Source of the DNA: Microbacterium hydrocarbonoxydans
Lineage (GTDB): Bacteria; Actinomycetota; Actinomycetes; Actinomycetales; Microbacteriaceae
Reading direction: 5' to 3'
NCBI RefSeq assembly: GCF_904831005.1
Contig: NZ_LR882982.1
Span: forward strand, 3,410,001-3,474,000
DNA: 64,000 nucleotides
In this document: positions 52,801 through 63,518 of the stretch, piece after piece
Position numbering within the stretch: the stretch's first letter is position 1
Layout: every line of letters starts with the position of its first letter
Made by a program: the position numbers and the translations under genes
Notes under the pieces: model-generated
What the model was told of the DNA's origin: nothing
Database searches by the model: none
What the model saw: the letters and a program-made list of their open reading frames with translations, nothing else

Positions 52801-53460
52801 ATGGTTGACATCAACGCAAAGATTTCCAAGGGCATGCTGGGCACGAAGCTCGGTATGACCCAGGTGTGGAACGAGAACGGCAAGCTCGTTCCCGTCACCG
52901 TCATCGAGCTCGCCTCGAACGTGGTCACTCAGATCCGTACCCCCGAGAAGGACGGCTACAACGCCGTTCAGATCGCGTACGGCCAGATCGACCCGCGCAA
53001 GGTGAACAAGCCGCTGACCGCCCACTTCGAGGCTGCAGGCGTCACGCCGCGTCGTCACGTCACCGAGATCCGCACCGCGGATGCCGCTGACTACTCGCTG
53101 GGCCAGGAGCTCACGGTCGACGGCACCTTCGAGGCCGGCCAGCTCGTCGACGTCGTCGGCACGAGCAAGGGCAAGGGCTTCGCCGGTGTCATGAAGCGTC
53201 ACAACTTCAAGGGCGTCTCGGCTTCGCACGGTTCGCACCGCAACCACCGCAAGCCCGGCTCCATCGGCGCATCGTCGACCCCGAGCCGCGTCTTCAAGGG
53301 CATGCGCATGGCCGGCCGTATGGGTGGCGAGCGCGTGACCGTCCTCAACCTCACGGTGCACGCCGTCGACATCGAGAAGGGTCTGCTGCTCGTCAAGGGC
53401 GCCGTCCCCGGTGCTCGTGGCCGCATCGTCTACGTCCGCAACGCAGTGAAGGGTGCCTGA
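52801..53460 (+). CDS. rplC: 50S ribosomal protein L3
   Basis: A 219-residue protein near the peptidyl transferase centre. The start [20 protein letters not shown] and the loop [14 protein letters not shown] through [17 protein letters not shown] are typical. The frame opens 57 codons earlier inside rpsJ, but ATG 52801 fits the family start and has GAGG upstream. rplD follows after 2 bp. Confidence 0.98.
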   Translation: MVDINAKISKGMLGTKLGMTQVWNENGKLVPVTVIELASNVVTQIRTPEKDGYNAVQIAYGQIDPRKVNKPLTAHFEAAGVTPRRHVTEIRTADAADYSLGQELTVDGTFEAGQLVDVVGTSKGKGFAGVMKRHNFKGVSASHGSHRNHRKPGSIGASSTPSRVFKGMRMAGRMGGERVTVLNLTVHAVDIEKGLLLVKGAVPGARGRIVYVRNAVKGA

Positions 53461-53462
53461 TC

Positions 53463-54125
53463 ATGGCTGACTCCACTCTCGCGCTTGACGTCCTCAAGGC
53501 AGACGGCAAGAAGGCTGGCTCGATCGAGCTTCCCGCCGCACTGTTCGACGCCAAGACGAACATCCCGCTGATCCACCAGGTCGTCGTCGCGCAGCTCGCG
53601 GCGGCTCGCCAGGGAACCCACTCGACCAAGCGTCGCGGTGAGGTCTCGGGTGCAGGCCGCAAGCCCTTCAAGCAGAAGGGCACGGGTAACGCCCGTCAGG
53701 GCTCCATCCGCGCGCCGCACATGACCGGCGGTGGAATCGTGCACGGCCCCAAGCCGCGCGACTACTCGCAGCGCACCCCCAAGAAGATGATCGCCGCCGC
53801 CCTGCTGGGTGCACTGAGCGACCGCTTCCGCGGTGACCGCATCCACGCCATCGAGTCCTTCGGCATCGACGGAACGCCTTCGACCAAGACCGCGGTGAAC
53901 TTCCTCACCAACGTCGTCTCGTCGAAGAACGTGCTCGTCGTGATCGAGCGCAACGACGACGTGACGCTGAAGAGCATCCGCAACCTGTCGAACCTGCACG
54001 TGCTGACGTTCGACCAGCTCAACGCATACGACGTGCTCGTCTCCGACGACATCGTCTTCACCCAGGCCGCGCTCGAAGGCTTCATCGCCTCGAAGTCCGG
54101 CGCCAACCAGGAGGTCTCCGCATGA
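53463..54125 (+). CDS. rplD: 50S ribosomal protein L4
   Basis: A 220-residue protein whose loop [19 protein letters not shown] (about residues 60-80) reaches the exit tunnel, a known site of macrolide-resistance changes; the loop looks wild type. Its stop overlaps rplW (ATGA). In some bacteria L4 also represses the S10 operon. Confidence 0.98.
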   Translation: MADSTLALDVLKADGKKAGSIELPAALFDAKTNIPLIHQVVVAQLAAARQGTHSTKRRGEVSGAGRKPFKQKGTGNARQGSIRAPHMTGGGIVHGPKPRDYSQRTPKKMIAAALLGALSDRFRGDRIHAIESFGIDGTPSTKTAVNFLTNVVSSKNVLVVIERNDDVTLKSIRNLSNLHVLTFDQLNAYDVLVSDDIVFTQAALEGFIASKSGANQEVSA

Positions 54126-54445
54126 GCGAGCAGGCATCTGTTCTCCAGACGGCCCTGAACAAGGACCCGCGCGACATCATCCTGAAGCCGGTCGTGTCCG
54201 AGAAGAGCTACGGTCTCATCGACGAAGGTAAGTACACCTTCCTCGTGGACCCGCGCGCTTCGAAGACCGAGATCAAGCTCGCCATCGAGAAGATCTTCGG
54301 CGTCAAGGTCGCAGGGGTCAACACCCTCAACCGCGTCGGCAAGGCTCGTCGCACCCGCTTCGGCACGGGCAAGCGCAAGGACACCAAGCGCGCCATCGTG
54401 ACCCTGAAGTCGGGCACCATCGACATCTTCACGGCAATCGGCTGA
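54122..54445 (+). CDS. rplW: 50S ribosomal protein L23
   Basis: A 107-residue protein at the tunnel exit, docking site for trigger factor and the signal recognition particle. [20 protein letters not shown] and [20 protein letters not shown] are characteristic. The N-terminus is about 10 residues longer than usual. ATGA overlap with rplD. Confidence 0.97.
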   Translation: MSEQASVLQTALNKDPRDIILKPVVSEKSYGLIDEGKYTFLVDPRASKTEIKLAIEKIFGVKVAGVNTLNRVGKARRTRFGTGKRKDTKRAIVTLKSGTIDIFTAIG

Positions 54446-54465
54446 TCCGGGGGATAAGGACAATA

Positions 54466-55305
54466 ATGGCTATTCGCAAGTACAAGCCCACGACCCCGGG
54501 CCGTCGCGGCTCGTCGGTGGCTGACTTCGCCGAGATCACTCGATCGACGCCGGAGAAGTCGCTGCTGCGCCCGCTCTCGAAGACCGGTGGTCGCAACAAC
54601 CAGGGCCGCATCACGACCCGTCACATCGGTGGTGGCCACAAGCGCCAGTACCGTGTCATCGACTTCCGTCGCAATGACAAGGACGGCGTGGACGCCAAGG
54701 TCGCTCACATCGAGTACGACCCCAACCGCACCGCGCGCATCGCGCTGCTGCACTACTTCGACGGCGAGAAGCGCTACATCCTCGCGCCGGCGAAGCTGAA
54801 GCAGGGCGACGTCGTCGAGTCCGGCGCCGGCGCTGACATCAAGCCGGGAAACAACCTCCCGCTGAAGAACATCCCGACGGGTACCGTCATCCACGCGATC
54901 GAGCTCCGTCCCGGTGGCGGCGCGAAGATGGCACGTTCGGCCGGTGCATCCGTCCGTCTCGTCGCCAAGGATGGCAACTTCGCCCAGCTGCGTCTGCCCT
55001 CGGGTGAGATCCGCAACGTCGATGCGCGCTGCCGCGCGACCATCGGCGAGGTCGGAAACGCCGAGCAGTCGAACATCAACTGGGGTAAGGCCGGCCGCAT
55101 GCGTTGGAAGGGCGTCCGCCCGACCGTGCGTGGTGTCGCCATGAACCCGGTCGACCACCCGCACGGTGGTGGCGAGGGCAAGACGTCCGGTGGACGTCAC
55201 CCCGTCTCTCCTTGGGGCCAGGCTGAGGGTCGCACCCGCCACGCCAACAAGGAAAGCGACAAGTACATCGTGCGTCGTCGTAACGCCGGCAAGAAGCGTA
55301 AGTAG
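54466..55305 (+). CDS. rplB: 50S ribosomal protein L2
   Basis: A 279-residue core protein needed for subunit association and peptidyl transfer. [20 protein letters not shown] opens it, [19 protein letters not shown] follows, and the C-terminal [20 protein letters not shown] contains the essential histidine loop. GGGGATAAGGA precedes the start. Confidence 0.98.
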   Translation: MAIRKYKPTTPGRRGSSVADFAEITRSTPEKSLLRPLSKTGGRNNQGRITTRHIGGGHKRQYRVIDFRRNDKDGVDAKVAHIEYDPNRTARIALLHYFDGEKRYILAPAKLKQGDVVESGAGADIKPGNNLPLKNIPTGTVIHAIELRPGGGAKMARSAGASVRLVAKDGNFAQLRLPSGEIRNVDARCRATIGEVGNAEQSNINWGKAGRMRWKGVRPTVRGVAMNPVDHPHGGGEGKTSGGRHPVSPWGQAEGRTRHANKESDKYIVRRRNAGKKRK

Positions 55306-55317
55306 GAGTAAGAGAAG

Positions 55318-55599
55318 ATGCCTCGCAGTCTTAAGAAGGGCCCCTTCGTCGACGAGCACCTGCTTCGCAAGGTGGTCGTGCAGAACGAAGCCGGCACGAA
55401 GAACGTCATCAAGACCTGGTCTCGCCGGTCCATGATCATCCCGGCCATGCTGGGCCACACGATCGCGGTCCACGACGGTCGCAAGCACATTCCCGTGTTT
55501 GTCTCCGAGACCATGGTCGGCCACAAACTGGGCGAGTTCGCGCCCACCCGCACCTTCCGCGGCCACGAGAAGGACGACAAGAAGGGTCGCCGGCGCTAA
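55318..55599 (+). CDS. rpsS: 30S ribosomal protein S19
   Basis: A 93-residue head protein contacting S13. [19 protein letters not shown] and [20 protein letters not shown] are standard. It lies 12 bp after rplB with AGGAGTAAGAG upstream. Confidence 0.98.
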   Translation: MPRSLKKGPFVDEHLLRKVVVQNEAGTKNVIKTWSRRSMIIPAMLGHTIAVHDGRKHIPVFVSETMVGHKLGEFAPTRTFRGHEKDDKKGRRR

Positions 55600-55623
55600 G
55601 GCGCTGGCGTAGAGGAGAGAGAA

Positions 55624-56022
55624 ATGGTGGAGTCCATCGCACGCGTGCGACACATCCGCGTGACCCCTCAGAAGGCTCGTCGTGTCGTCGCGCTCATCAA
55701 GGGCAAGCAGGCCCAGGAGGCTCTGGCGATCCTGAAGTTCGCACAGCAGAGCGCCAGTGAGCCGATCTACAAGCTTGTCGCGTCGGCCATGGCCAACGCA
55801 CAGGTCAAGGCGGATCGTGACGGCGAGTACCTCGACGAGCAGGACCTGTACGTGGCTAACGCCTACGTCGACGAGGGCACGACGCTCAAGCGTTTCCAGC
55901 CCCGTGCACAGGGTCGCGCTTTCCAGATCAAGAAGCGCACGAGCCACATCACGGTCGTGCTCTCGACGCCTGCTGCAGCCCCGGCTGCCGCGAGCGACAG
56001 CAACAAGAAGGCGAGCAAGTAA
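55624..56022 (+). CDS. rplV: 50S ribosomal protein L22
   Basis: A 132-residue protein. The tunnel hairpin [20 protein letters not shown] (about residues 85-110) is intact. The C-terminus carries an Ala/Lys-rich tail ([16 protein letters not shown]), common in actinobacteria. Its stop overlaps the start of rpsC by one base. Confidence 0.98.
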   Translation: MVESIARVRHIRVTPQKARRVVALIKGKQAQEALAILKFAQQSASEPIYKLVASAMANAQVKADRDGEYLDEQDLYVANAYVDEGTTLKRFQPRAQGRAFQIKKRTSHITVVLSTPAAAPAAASDSNKKASK

Positions 56023-56777
56023 TGGGACAGAAGGTAAACCCGTACGGCTTCCGTCTCGGTATCACCACGGACCACGTGTCGCGCTGGTTCTCGGACTCGA
56101 CGAAGGCCGGTCAGCGTTACGCCGACTACGTCGCCGAGGACATCAAGATCCGCAACCTGCTGAAGACGCAGCTCGACCGCGCCGGTGTCTCGAACATCGA
56201 GATCGAGCGCACCCGTGACCGCGTCCGCGTCGACATCCACACCGCCCGTCCGGGCATCGTGATCGGTCGTCGTGGCGCCGAGGCCGAGCGTATCCGCGGC
56301 GACCTCGAGAAGCTCTCGGGCAAGCAGATCCAGCTGAACATCCTCGAGGTCAAGAACCCCGAGGCCGACGCTCAGCTCGTCGCGCAGGGCATCGCCGAGC
56401 AGCTCTCTGCTCGTGTGGCGTTCCGTCGTGCGATGCGCAAGGGCCTCCAGGGCGCGCAGCGCGCTGGTGCCAAGGGCATCCGCATCCAGGTCTCCGGCCG
56501 CCTCGGCGGCGCCGAGATGAGCCGCTCGGAGTTCTACCGCGAAGGTCGTGTGCCGCTGCACACCCTGCGCGCGAACATCGACTACGGCTTCTACGAGGCG
56601 AAGACCACCTTCGGCCGCATCGGCGTGAAGGTCTGGATCTACAAGGGCGACCTGACCAACAAGGAGCTTGCTCGCGAGCAGGCCAACGCACCGAAGTCCC
56701 GTCGTGACGACCGTGGTGGCGACCGCCGCCGCGCTCCTCGCAACGAGGCCCCTGTCGCAGAAGGAGCGTCTGCCTGA
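56022..56777 (+). CDS. rpsC: 30S ribosomal protein S3
   Basis: A 251-residue protein at the mRNA entry site. [20 protein letters not shown] begins it, and the type 2 KH loop [20 protein letters not shown] lies near residue 80. The tail ([13 protein letters not shown]) is basic and disordered. It overlaps rplP by one base (TGATG). Confidence 0.98.
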   Translation: MGQKVNPYGFRLGITTDHVSRWFSDSTKAGQRYADYVAEDIKIRNLLKTQLDRAGVSNIEIERTRDRVRVDIHTARPGIVIGRRGAEAERIRGDLEKLSGKQIQLNILEVKNPEADAQLVAQGIAEQLSARVAFRRAMRKGLQGAQRAGAKGIRIQVSGRLGGAEMSRSEFYREGRVPLHTLRANIDYGFYEAKTTFGRIGVKVWIYKGDLTNKELAREQANAPKSRRDDRGGDRRRAPRNEAPVAEGASA

Positions 56778-57196
56778 TGCTTATTCCCCGCAAGGTCAAG
56801 TACCGCAAGCAGCACCACCCCGGCCGTAGCGGCCAGGCGACCGGTGGCACGAAGGTCTCCTTCGGCGAGTACGGCATCCAGGCCCTCACGCCTGCGTATG
56901 TCACGAACCGTCAGATCGAGTCCGCTCGTATCGCGGTCACGCGTCACATCAAGCGTGGCGGCAAGGTGTGGATCAACATCTACCCCGACCGTCCCCTCAC
57001 CAAGAAGCCTGCCGAGACCCGCATGGGTTCCGGTAAGGGTTCCCCCGAGTGGTGGGTCGCCAACGTCAAGCCGGGTCGCGTCCTCTTCGAGGTCTCCGGC
57101 GTGAGCGAGGAACTCGCTCGCGAGGCACTGACCCGTGCCATTCACAAGCTGCCTCTCAAGGCACGCATCATCAAGCGCGAGGAGGGCGACGCGTAA
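56777..57196 (+). CDS. rplP: 50S ribosomal protein L16
   Basis: A 139-residue protein that binds near the A site. [20 protein letters not shown] and [20 protein letters not shown] are conserved. It overlaps rpsC and rpmC by one base each (TGATG and TAATG). Confidence 0.98.
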   Translation: MLIPRKVKYRKQHHPGRSGQATGGTKVSFGEYGIQALTPAYVTNRQIESARIAVTRHIKRGGKVWINIYPDRPLTKKPAETRMGSGKGSPEWWVANVKPGRVLFEVSGVSEELAREALTRAIHKLPLKARIIKREEGDA

Positions 57197-57513
57197 TGGC
57201 GATCGGCACCAAGGAGCTCGCTCCGGCAGAGCTCGACACGTTCGAAGACCAGCGCCTCGTTGAGGAGCTGCGTAAGGCCAAGGAGGAGCTTTTCAACCTC
57301 CGTTTCCAGTCGGCCACCGGCCAGCTGGAGAGCCACGGCCGCATCCGCGCCGTAAAGCGCGACATCGCGCGCCTCTACACCGTGATCCGTGAGCGCGAGC
57401 TGGGCATCCGTGCGACGCCCGCTCCGGTCGAGGTTCAGGCCAAGAAGGCGTCCAAGTCGAAGGCGAAGAAGGCGGATGCCGCTGACGACGCCGTGAAGGA
57501 AGAGGCTGAGTGA
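57196..57513 (+). CDS. rpmC: 50S ribosomal protein L29
   Basis: A protein of 105 residues instead of the usual 65-75. The helical-hairpin core is complete ([40 protein letters not shown]). The extra length is a Lys/Ala/Glu tail ([18 protein letters not shown]). ATG 57196 overlaps the rplP stop; the earlier frame opening lies inside rplP. Confidence 0.97.
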   Translation: MAIGTKELAPAELDTFEDQRLVEELRKAKEELFNLRFQSATGQLESHGRIRAVKRDIARLYTVIRERELGIRATPAPVEVQAKKASKSKAKKADAADDAVKEEAE

Positions 57514-57830
57514 TGGCCACCAAGAAGGAAGCCGCAGTCGAGGCTGAGCACGCCGCACACGACGTCCGCGACGAGGACGCTCGCGGTTACCGCAAGTCGC
57601 GTCGTGGCTACGTCGTCAGCGACAAGATGGACAAGACCATCGTGGTCGAGGTCGAGGACCGCGTGAAGCACCCGCTTTACGGCAAAGTCATCCGCCGCAC
57701 CTCGAAGGTCAAGGCGCACGATGAGGCGAACTCCGCCGGCATCGGCGACCTCGTCCTGATCAACGAGACCCGCCCGCTGAGCGCCACCAAGCGCTGGCGT
57801 CTGGTGGAGATTCTGGAGAAGGCCAAGTGA
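57513..57830 (+). CDS. rpsQ: 30S ribosomal protein S17
   Basis: A 105-residue OB-fold protein. The core [20 protein letters not shown] through [14 protein letters not shown] is standard; about 25 acidic residues ([20 protein letters not shown]) are added at the N-terminus. ATG 57513 in a TGATG overlap was preferred to the GTG at 57510. Confidence 0.97.
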   Translation: MATKKEAAVEAEHAAHDVRDEDARGYRKSRRGYVVSDKMDKTIVVEVEDRVKHPLYGKVIRRTSKVKAHDEANSAGIGDLVLINETRPLSATKRWRLVEILEKAK

Positions 57831-58195
57831 TTCAGCAGGAGTCTCGCCTCAAGGTCGCCGACAACACCGGCGCGAAGGAGCTGCTCACCATCCGTGTGCT
57901 CGGCGGCTCGCGTCGTCGTTACGCCGGCCTGGGTGACACCATCGTCGCGACCGTCAAGGACGCGATCCCCGGCGGAAACGTCAAGAAGGGCGATGTGGTC
58001 AAGGCCGTCATCGTCCGCACGGTCAAGTCCACGCGTCGTCCCGACGGCTCGTACATCAAGTTCGACGAGAACGCCGCCGTCATCCTGAAGAACGACGGGG
58101 AGCCCCGCGGCACCCGTATCTTCGGACCGGTCGGTCGTGAGCTTCGCGACAAGAAGTTCATGAAGATCGTCTCGCTCGCGCCGGAGGTTATTTAA
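57827..58195 (+). CDS. rplN: 50S ribosomal protein L14
   Basis: A 122-residue protein at the subunit interface. [20 protein letters not shown] and [20 protein letters not shown] are typical. GTG start overlapping the rpsQ stop (GTGA). Confidence 0.98.
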   Translation: MIQQESRLKVADNTGAKELLTIRVLGGSRRRYAGLGDTIVATVKDAIPGGNVKKGDVVKAVIVRTVKSTRRPDGSYIKFDENAAVILKNDGEPRGTRIFGPVGRELRDKKFMKIVSLAPEVI

Positions 58196-58198
58196 GTC

Positions 58199-58558
58199 AT
58201 GGCGAAGATCAAGAAGGGTGACCTGGTTCAGGTCATCACCGGAGCCACGCAGGAGCGTGGCGGCGACCGCGGCAAGCAGGGCAAGGTCCTCGAGATCCTG
58301 TCCGACAAGAACCGCGTCATCGTCGAAGGCGTGAACTACGTCACCAAGCACACGCGTGTCGGCCAGACGCAGCGTGGCACCAAGACGGGAGGCCTCGAGA
58401 CTGTCGAGGCGTCCATCCACATCTCGAACGTCGCACTCGTCGACCCCTCGACCAAGAAGCCGACCAAGGTCGGCCACCGGGTCGAGGAGCAGACCAAGGA
58501 CGGCGTCAAGCGCACCGTCCGCGTGCGCTACGCGAAGAAGAGCGGTAAGGACCTCTGA
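58199..58558 (+). CDS. rplX: 50S ribosomal protein L24
   Basis: A 119-residue early-assembly protein. The KOW motif [20 protein letters not shown] is at residues 4-23. It lies 3 bp after rplN and overlaps rplE by one base. Confidence 0.97.
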   Translation: MAKIKKGDLVQVITGATQERGGDRGKQGKVLEILSDKNRVIVEGVNYVTKHTRVGQTQRGTKTGGLETVEASIHISNVALVDPSTKKPTKVGHRVEEQTKDGVKRTVRVRYAKKSGKDL

Positions 58559-59148
58559 TGGCATCGACCGACGCTGCGGTGGCTGGCAAGATCCAGCCCC
58601 GCCTGAAGGCGAAGTACAACGCCGAGATCAAGAAGGCTCTGCAGGAAGAGTTCGGCTACGCCAACGTCATGCAGATCCCCGGCCTGGTCAAGGTCGTCGT
58701 GAACACCGGTGTCGGCGAGGCAGCTCGCGACAGCAAGGTGATCGATGGTGCGGTCGACGACCTCACCAAGATCACCGGTCAGAAGCCGATCGTCACGAAG
58801 GCTCGCAAGTCCATCGCGCAGTTCAAGCTGCGTGAGGGTCAGGCCATCGGCGCGCACGTCACCCTCCGTGGTGACCGCGCGTGGGAGTTCGTGGACCGCC
58901 TGGTCTCGCTCGCACTGCCCCGTATCCGCGACTTCCGCGGACTGTCGGCCAAGCAGTTCGACGGCAACGGCAACTACACCTTCGGTCTCCAGGAGCAGAG
59001 CGTGTTCCACGAGATCGATCAGGACAAGATCGACCGGGTTCGCGGTTTCGACATCACCGTCGTCACCACCGCGAAGACGGATGACGAGGGTCGCGCCCTG
59101 CTGCGTCACCTCGGCTTCCCGTTCCGTTCGGAAGACGCCCAGGCGTAG
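58558..59148 (+). CDS. rplE: 50S ribosomal protein L5
   Basis: A 196-residue protein that binds 5S rRNA and P-site t[43 protein letters not shown] and [20 protein letters not shown] are conserved. In many bacteria rpsN comes next; here the 133-bp gap to rpsH holds no gene. Confidence 0.97.
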   Translation: MASTDAAVAGKIQPRLKAKYNAEIKKALQEEFGYANVMQIPGLVKVVVNTGVGEAARDSKVIDGAVDDLTKITGQKPIVTKARKSIAQFKLREGQAIGAHVTLRGDRAWEFVDRLVSLALPRIRDFRGLSAKQFDGNGNYTFGLQEQSVFHEIDQDKIDRVRGFDITVVTTAKTDDEGRALLRHLGFPFRSEDAQA

Positions 59149-59152
59149 CACC

Positions 59153-59193
59153 TTCGACGGGCTCAGGGGCCAGTGGTCACTGAGCCCGTCGAA
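59153..59193 (+). repeat. 14-bp perfect inverted repeat in the rplE-rpsH gap
   Basis: TTCGACGGGCTCAG (59153-59166) and CTGAGCCCGTCGAA (59180-59193) flank a 13-nt loop, 4 bp after rplE. The words resemble dispersed TCGAC-GGCTCAG repeats of actinobacteria. It may end or attenuate the upstream transcript; TAGACT (59201-59206) beyond it could serve as a -10 for rpsH. Confidence 0.7.
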
Positions 59194-59281
59194 TTGCACG
59201 TAGACTCGAAGATTGCGTGCTCATCGCAGGCCGTCTGTCGTGTAACGGCAGCCGGAACCGTATGAACAAAGGAAAACACCA

Positions 59282-59680
59282 ATGACAATGACAGACCCGG
59301 TCGCAGATCTGCTGACCCGTCTGCGCAACGCGAACTCGGCGCACCACGATTCCGTGACGCTGCCGTCGAGCAAGCTGAAGACGCACATCGCCGACATCCT
59401 CCAGCAGGAGGGCTACATCGCCGGCTGGGAGACCTCTGACGCTCGCGTGGGCAAGAACCTCACGCTGCAGCTGAAGTACGGCCCCAACCGCGAGCGTTCG
59501 ATCGCGGGCATCAAGCGCGTGTCGAAGCCCGGCCTCCGCGTCTACGCGAAGTCCACCGAGCTCCCCAAGGTCCTCGGCGGCCTCGGCGTGGCCATCCTGT
59601 CCACCTCCTCCGGTCTCCTCACCGACCGTCAGGCAGAGCAGAAGGGCGTGGGCGGAGAAGTTCTCGCCTACGTGTGGTAA
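59282..59680 (+). CDS. rpsH: 30S ribosomal protein S8
   Basis: A 132-residue central-domain protein. [20 protein letters not shown] and [19 protein letters not shown] are diagnostic. AAAGGAAAA precedes the ATG; a second ATG two codons later is less likely. In E. coli S8 regulates the spc operon; that is not shown here. Confidence 0.98.
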   Translation: MTMTDPVADLLTRLRNANSAHHDSVTLPSSKLKTHIADILQQEGYIAGWETSDARVGKNLTLQLKYGPNRERSIAGIKRVSKPGLRVYAKSTELPKVLGGLGVAILSTSSGLLTDRQAEQKGVGGEVLAYVW

Positions 59681-59686
59681 TCGAAA

Positions 59687-60223
59687 ATGTCGCGTATCGG
59701 ACGACTTCCCATCGACGTTCCTGCGGGCGTGACCGTTTCGGTCGACGGCCGTGAGGTCGCGGTGAAGGGCCCCAAGGGTGAGCTCACCCTGACGGTCGCC
59801 AATCCCATCGAGGTCGCGGTCGAGGAGAACCAGGTTCTCGTCACCCGCCCCGACGACGAGCGCGAGTCTCGGTCGCTTCACGGCCTGACCCGCACGCTCA
59901 TCAACAACAACATCATCGGCGTGACCCAGGGCTACACCAAGGGTCTCGAGGTCGTCGGCACCGGTTACCGCGTGGCTCAGAAGGGCAGCTCGGTCGAGTT
60001 CGCCCTGGGCTTCTCGCACCCGGTCCTGATCGACCCGCCCGCCGGCATCACGCTCACGGTCGAGGGCACCAACAAGCTCACCGTCAGCGGGATCGACAAG
60101 CAGGCTGTCGGCGAGGCAGCTGCCAACATCCGCAAGATCCGCAAGCCCGAGCCGTACAAGGGCAAGGGCGTGCGCTACGCCGGCGAGAACGTGCGTCGCA
60201 AGGCCGGAAAGAGTGGTAAGTAA
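59687..60223 (+). CDS. rplF: 50S ribosomal protein L6
   Basis: A 178-residue protein near the sarcin-ricin loop. [20 protein letters not shown] starts it, and the C-terminal [20 protein letters not shown] is the family signature. It lies 6 bp after rpsH and 2 bp before rplR. Confidence 0.98.
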   Translation: MSRIGRLPIDVPAGVTVSVDGREVAVKGPKGELTLTVANPIEVAVEENQVLVTRPDDERESRSLHGLTRTLINNNIIGVTQGYTKGLEVVGTGYRVAQKGSSVEFALGFSHPVLIDPPAGITLTVEGTNKLTVSGIDKQAVGEAAANIRKIRKPEPYKGKGVRYAGENVRRKAGKSGK

Positions 60224-60225
60224 CC

Positions 60226-60585
60226 ATGGCTCTCAAGTCAAAGTCTGACGCCCGCGCGCGTCGTCACGCCCGCCTTCGCAAGAAGGTCGTCGGCACCGAG
60301 GTGCGTCCGCGCCTCGTCGTCAACCGTTCGGCTCGCCACGTCTTCGTGCAGCTTGTCGACGACAGCAAGGGTCACACCGTCGCGTCGGCTTCGACGCTCG
60401 AGACCGACCTGCGCTCGCTCGAGGGTGACAAGACCGCCAAGGCCCGCAAGGTCGGCGAGCTTCTCGCCGAGCGTGCGAAGGCTGCAGGCGTTTCCGAGGC
60501 AGTGTTCGACCGTGGCGGCAACCGCTACGCCGGTCGTGTCGCCGCCATCGCCGACGGCGCCCGCGAGGGGGGTCTGGCACTGTGA
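60226..60585 (+). CDS. rplR: 50S ribosomal protein L18
   Basis: A 119-residue 5S rRNA-binding protein. [20 protein letters not shown] and [20 protein letters not shown] are conserved. Its stop overlaps the GTG of rpsE. Confidence 0.98.
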   Translation: MALKSKSDARARRHARLRKKVVGTEVRPRLVVNRSARHVFVQLVDDSKGHTVASASTLETDLRSLEGDKTAKARKVGELLAERAKAAGVSEAVFDRGGNRYAGRVAAIADGAREGGLAL

Positions 60586-61280
60586 GTGACAACAAGGAGA
60601 ACGAAGTGACCGAAGCGGCTGCTGCCACTTCCGAGACTGCTGCAGGCACCACGCAGGCAGAGCCGTCTCAGCGCGACAACCGCCGTGGCGGTGGTCGTGG
60701 TGACCGCAACCAGGGTGGTCGTGACCGCAACTCGCGTGACCGTGGGGACAACCAGTTCCTCGAGCGCGTCGTCACCATCAACCGCGTCTCGAAGGTCGTG
60801 AAGGGTGGTCGTCGCTTCAGCTTCACCGCTCTCGTGGTCGTCGGCGACGGCAACGGCCTGGTGGGCGTCGGCTACGGCAAGGCCCGTGAGGTGCCCCTGG
60901 CGATCTCGAAGGGTGTCGAAGAGGCCAAGCGCAACTTCTTCCGCGTTCCGCGCGTCGGCAGCACCATCCCGCACCCCGTGCAGGGTGAAGCAGCCGCCGG
61001 TGTGGTTCTGCTTCGTCCGGCCGCTGCCGGTACCGGTGTTATCGCCGGTGGTCCGGTCCGCGCCGTGCTCGAGTGCGCCGGTATCCACGACGTGCTGTCG
61101 AAGTCGCTCGGTTCGTCGAACACGATCAACATCGTGCACGCGACGGTGGAGGCCCTGAAGCAGCTCGAGGAGCCCCGTGCGGTCGCCGCACGTCGTGGCC
61201 TCGAGTTCGACCAGGTCGCCCCCGCGCGTCTTGTCCGCGCCGAGGCTGAGGCCATCGCCGCACAGAAGGTAGGTGCCTGA
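60582..61280 (+). CDS. rpsE: 30S ribosomal protein S5
   Basis: A 232-residue protein in translational fidelity. The first 55 residues are an added acidic then Arg/Gly-rich segment ([20 protein letters not shown]), an RGG-like RNA-binding stretch. The S5 fold follows: [40 protein letters not shown] and [14 protein letters not shown]. It starts with GTG overlapping rplR and ends overlapping rpmD. Confidence 0.97.
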   Translation: MSDNKENEVTEAAAATSETAAGTTQAEPSQRDNRRGGGRGDRNQGGRDRNSRDRGDNQFLERVVTINRVSKVVKGGRRFSFTALVVVGDGNGLVGVGYGKAREVPLAISKGVEEAKRNFFRVPRVGSTIPHPVQGEAAAGVVLLRPAAAGTGVIAGGPVRAVLECAGIHDVLSKSLGSSNTINIVHATVEALKQLEEPRAVAARRGLEFDQVAPARLVRAEAEAIAAQKVGA

Positions 61281-61465
61281 TGGCCGCCCGGCTCAAGGTC
61301 ACGCAGATCAAGTCCAAGGTGAGTGAGAAGCAGAACCAGCGCGACACGCTGCGTTCGCTCGGTCTCAAGCGCATCGGTGACAGCACCGTTCGCCCCGACG
61401 ACGCGCAGACGCGCGGTTACGTCAAGACCGTCGCGCACCTCGTCAAGGTTGAGGAGATCGACTAA
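61280..61465 (+). CDS. rpmD: 50S ribosomal protein L30
   Basis: A 61-residue protein. [20 protein letters not shown] and [20 protein letters not shown] match L30 at its usual size. One-base overlaps on both sides. Confidence 0.97.
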   Translation: MAARLKVTQIKSKVSEKQNQRDTLRSLGLKRIGDSTVRPDDAQTRGYVKTVAHLVKVEEID

Positions 61466-62094
61466 TGGCTGAGAAGAACGAAGCCGCAGGCGCCGAGAAG
61501 GCCCCGAAGAAGGCCGCTGCTCCCAAGGCAGCCGCCGAGAAGAAGCCCGCTGCCAAGAAGGCGCCCGCAGCTGCTGCAGGCACCAAGGCTGAGGCTGCTG
61601 CCAAGAAGCCCGCTGCCAAGAAGGCTGCGCCGAAGAAGGATGCTCCGGCATCCCGCCCCGGCGTGCTGAAGGTGCACCACCTGCGTCCGGTCCCCGGATC
61701 CAACACCGCGAAGACCCGTGTCGGTCGCGGTGAGGGCTCCAAGGGTAAGACCGCAGGTCGTGGTACCAAGGGCACCAAGGCTCGCAACACCGTTCGCGTC
61801 GGCTTCGAGGGTGGGCAGATGCCGCTGCACATGCGCACCCCGAAGCTGCGCGGGTTCAAGAACCCGTTCCGCGTCGAGTACCAGGTCGTCAACCTGGAGA
61901 AGCTCGCGGAGCTGTACCCCAAGGGTGGCGATGTCACCATCAGCGACCTGGTCGCCAAGGGTGCCGTTCGCAAGAACGAGAAGGTCAAGGTTCTCGGAGA
62001 CGGCGACATCGCCGTGAAGCTCACCGTCGCGGTCGACAAGGTCTCGGGTTCTGCCGAGCAGAAGATCGTGGCGGCCGGCGGATCCGTCAAGTAA
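61465..62094 (+). CDS. rplO: 50S ribosomal protein L15 with a long Ala/Lys N-terminal extension
   Basis: A 209-residue protein, about 60 longer than usual. Residues 1-62 are Ala/Lys/Pro repeats ([22 protein letters not shown]) like histone H1-type tails; the true L15 begins at [20 protein letters not shown] and continues [20 protein letters not shown]. No internal start codon lies near the junction, so the tail is probably translated. Last gene of the spc cluster before a terminator. Confidence 0.95.
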   Translation: MAEKNEAAGAEKAPKKAAAPKAAAEKKPAAKKAPAAAAGTKAEAAAKKPAAKKAAPKKDAPASRPGVLKVHHLRPVPGSNTAKTRVGRGEGSKGKTAGRGTKGTKARNTVRVGFEGGQMPLHMRTPKLRGFKNPFRVEYQVVNLEKLAELYPKGGDVTISDLVAKGAVRKNEKVKVLGDGDIAVKLTVAVDKVSGSAEQKIVAAGGSVK

Positions 62095-62104
62095 CCACTT
62101 CATG

Positions 62105-62133
62105 AGAGGGGTCGGAGATTCTCCGGCCCCTCT
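62105..62133 (+). terminator. Terminator after rplO
   Basis: A 13-bp stem with one G-U (AGAGGGGTCGGAG / CTCCGGCCCCTCT), ATT loop, then TATGGGTT, 10 bp after the stop. Confidence 0.75.
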
Positions 62134-62140
62134 TATGGGT

Positions 62141-62146
62141 TAGCCT
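62141..62146 (+). promoter_or_regulatory. -10 element (TAGCCT) of the secY-adk unit
   Basis: TAGCCT follows the rplO terminator and lies 49 bp before the secY start, which has its own ribosome-binding site. Confidence 0.5.
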
Positions 62147-62195
62147 GTTCTTTCAGCCGTCCCTCGGATCGGCAACCTTTTCAGGAGGCACGTCC

Positions 62196-63518
62196 TTGTT
62201 TAGCGCCATCGCGCGGATCTTCCGCACGCCAGACCTGCGTCGAAAGATCGGTTTCACCCTCGCGATCATCGCGATCTATCGACTCGGCTCCAACGTCCCC
62301 GCTCCGTTCGTGAACTTCCCGAACGTCGAGGAGTGCCTCGCTCTCAACGCAGGCACCGAGGGACTTCTCGGACTCGTCAACCTCTTCTCGGGTGGCGCGC
62401 TCCTTCAGCTCTCGATCTTCGCTCTCGGCGTGATGCCGTATATCACCGCGACGATCATCACCCAGCTCTTGCGCGTGGTCATCCCGCACTTCGAGGCGCT
62501 GCACAAAGAGGGTCAGGCCGGTCAGGCCAAGCTGACCCAGTACACGCGGTATCTCACGATCGCGCTCGCGCTGCTGCAGTCCACGACGCTGGTCACGGTC
62601 GCCCGCAGCGGTCAGCTGTTCGGCACCACCGAGATCGCCGCATGCCAGAACCTCCTCACCAACGACGTGTGGTGGGCGCAGCTGCTCATCATCATGGCGA
62701 TGACCGCAGGTACCGGACTCATCATGTGGTTCGCCGAGCTCGTCACCGAGCGCGGCATCGGCAACGGCATGTCCCTCCTGATCTTCACCTCCATCGCAGC
62801 CACCTTCCCGGGGGCCATGTGGCTCATCTGGGAGAGCCGTGGTTTCGAGGTCTTCCTCATGGTGCTCGCGGTGGGTGTGATCGTGATGGGGCTCGTCGTG
62901 TTCGTCGAGCAGTCCCAGCGGCGCATCCCGGTGCAGTACGCCAAGCGCATGGTGGGTCGCCGCACGTACGGCGGCACCAACACGTACATCCCGATCAAGG
63001 TCAACATGGCGGGTGTGATCCCCGTGATCTTCGCGTCGTCGCTGCTGTACATCCCGGCTCTGATCGCGCAGTTCAACACCCCGCAGGACGGCTCCGAGCC
63101 CGCCGCGTGGGTCACCTGGATCTCGACGTACTTCACGACCGGCGACCAGCCGATCTACATGCTGGCGTACTTCCTGCTGATCATCGGATTCACCTACTTC
63201 TACGTCGCGATCACGTTCAACCCCGTCGAGGTCGCCGACAACATGAAGAGGTACGGCGGCTTCATCCCCGGCATCCGTGCCGGTCGTCCGACCGCCGAGT
63301 ACCTCGATTACGTGCTCACCCGCATCACGCTGCCCGGGTCGATCTACCTCGGCCTGATCGCGCTGATCCCGCTCATCGCTCTCGCCACCGTCGGCGCCAA
63401 CCAGAACTTCCCGTTCGGTGGCGCATCGATCCTCATCATCGTGGGTGTCGGTCTCGAGACGGTCAAGCAGATCGACGCGCAGCTGCAGCAGCGTCACTAC
63501 GAAGGGCTCCTCCGATGA
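62196..63518 (+). CDS. secY: Protein translocase channel subunit SecY
   Basis: A 440-residue protein with ten predicted helices forming the Sec channel. [20 protein letters not shown], the plug region ([19 protein letters not shown]), [13 protein letters not shown] and [20 protein letters not shown] are family signatures. The start is TTG 62196, 7 nt after AGGAGG; no ATG or GTG start upstream fits. adk overlaps its stop. Confidence 0.97.
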   Translation: MFSAIARIFRTPDLRRKIGFTLAIIAIYRLGSNVPAPFVNFPNVEECLALNAGTEGLLGLVNLFSGGALLQLSIFALGVMPYITATIITQLLRVVIPHFEALHKEGQAGQAKLTQYTRYLTIALALLQSTTLVTVARSGQLFGTTEIAACQNLLTNDVWWAQLLIIMAMTAGTGLIMWFAELVTERGIGNGMSLLIFTSIAATFPGAMWLIWESRGFEVFLMVLAVGVIVMGLVVFVEQSQRRIPVQYAKRMVGRRTYGGTNTYIPIKVNMAGVIPVIFASSLLYIPALIAQFNTPQDGSEPAAWVTWISTYFTTGDQPIYMLAYFLLIIGFTYFYVAITFNPVEVADNMKRYGGFIPGIRAGRPTAEYLDYVLTRITLPGSIYLGLIALIPLIALATVGANQNFPFGGASILIIVGVGLETVKQIDAQLQQRHYEGLLR

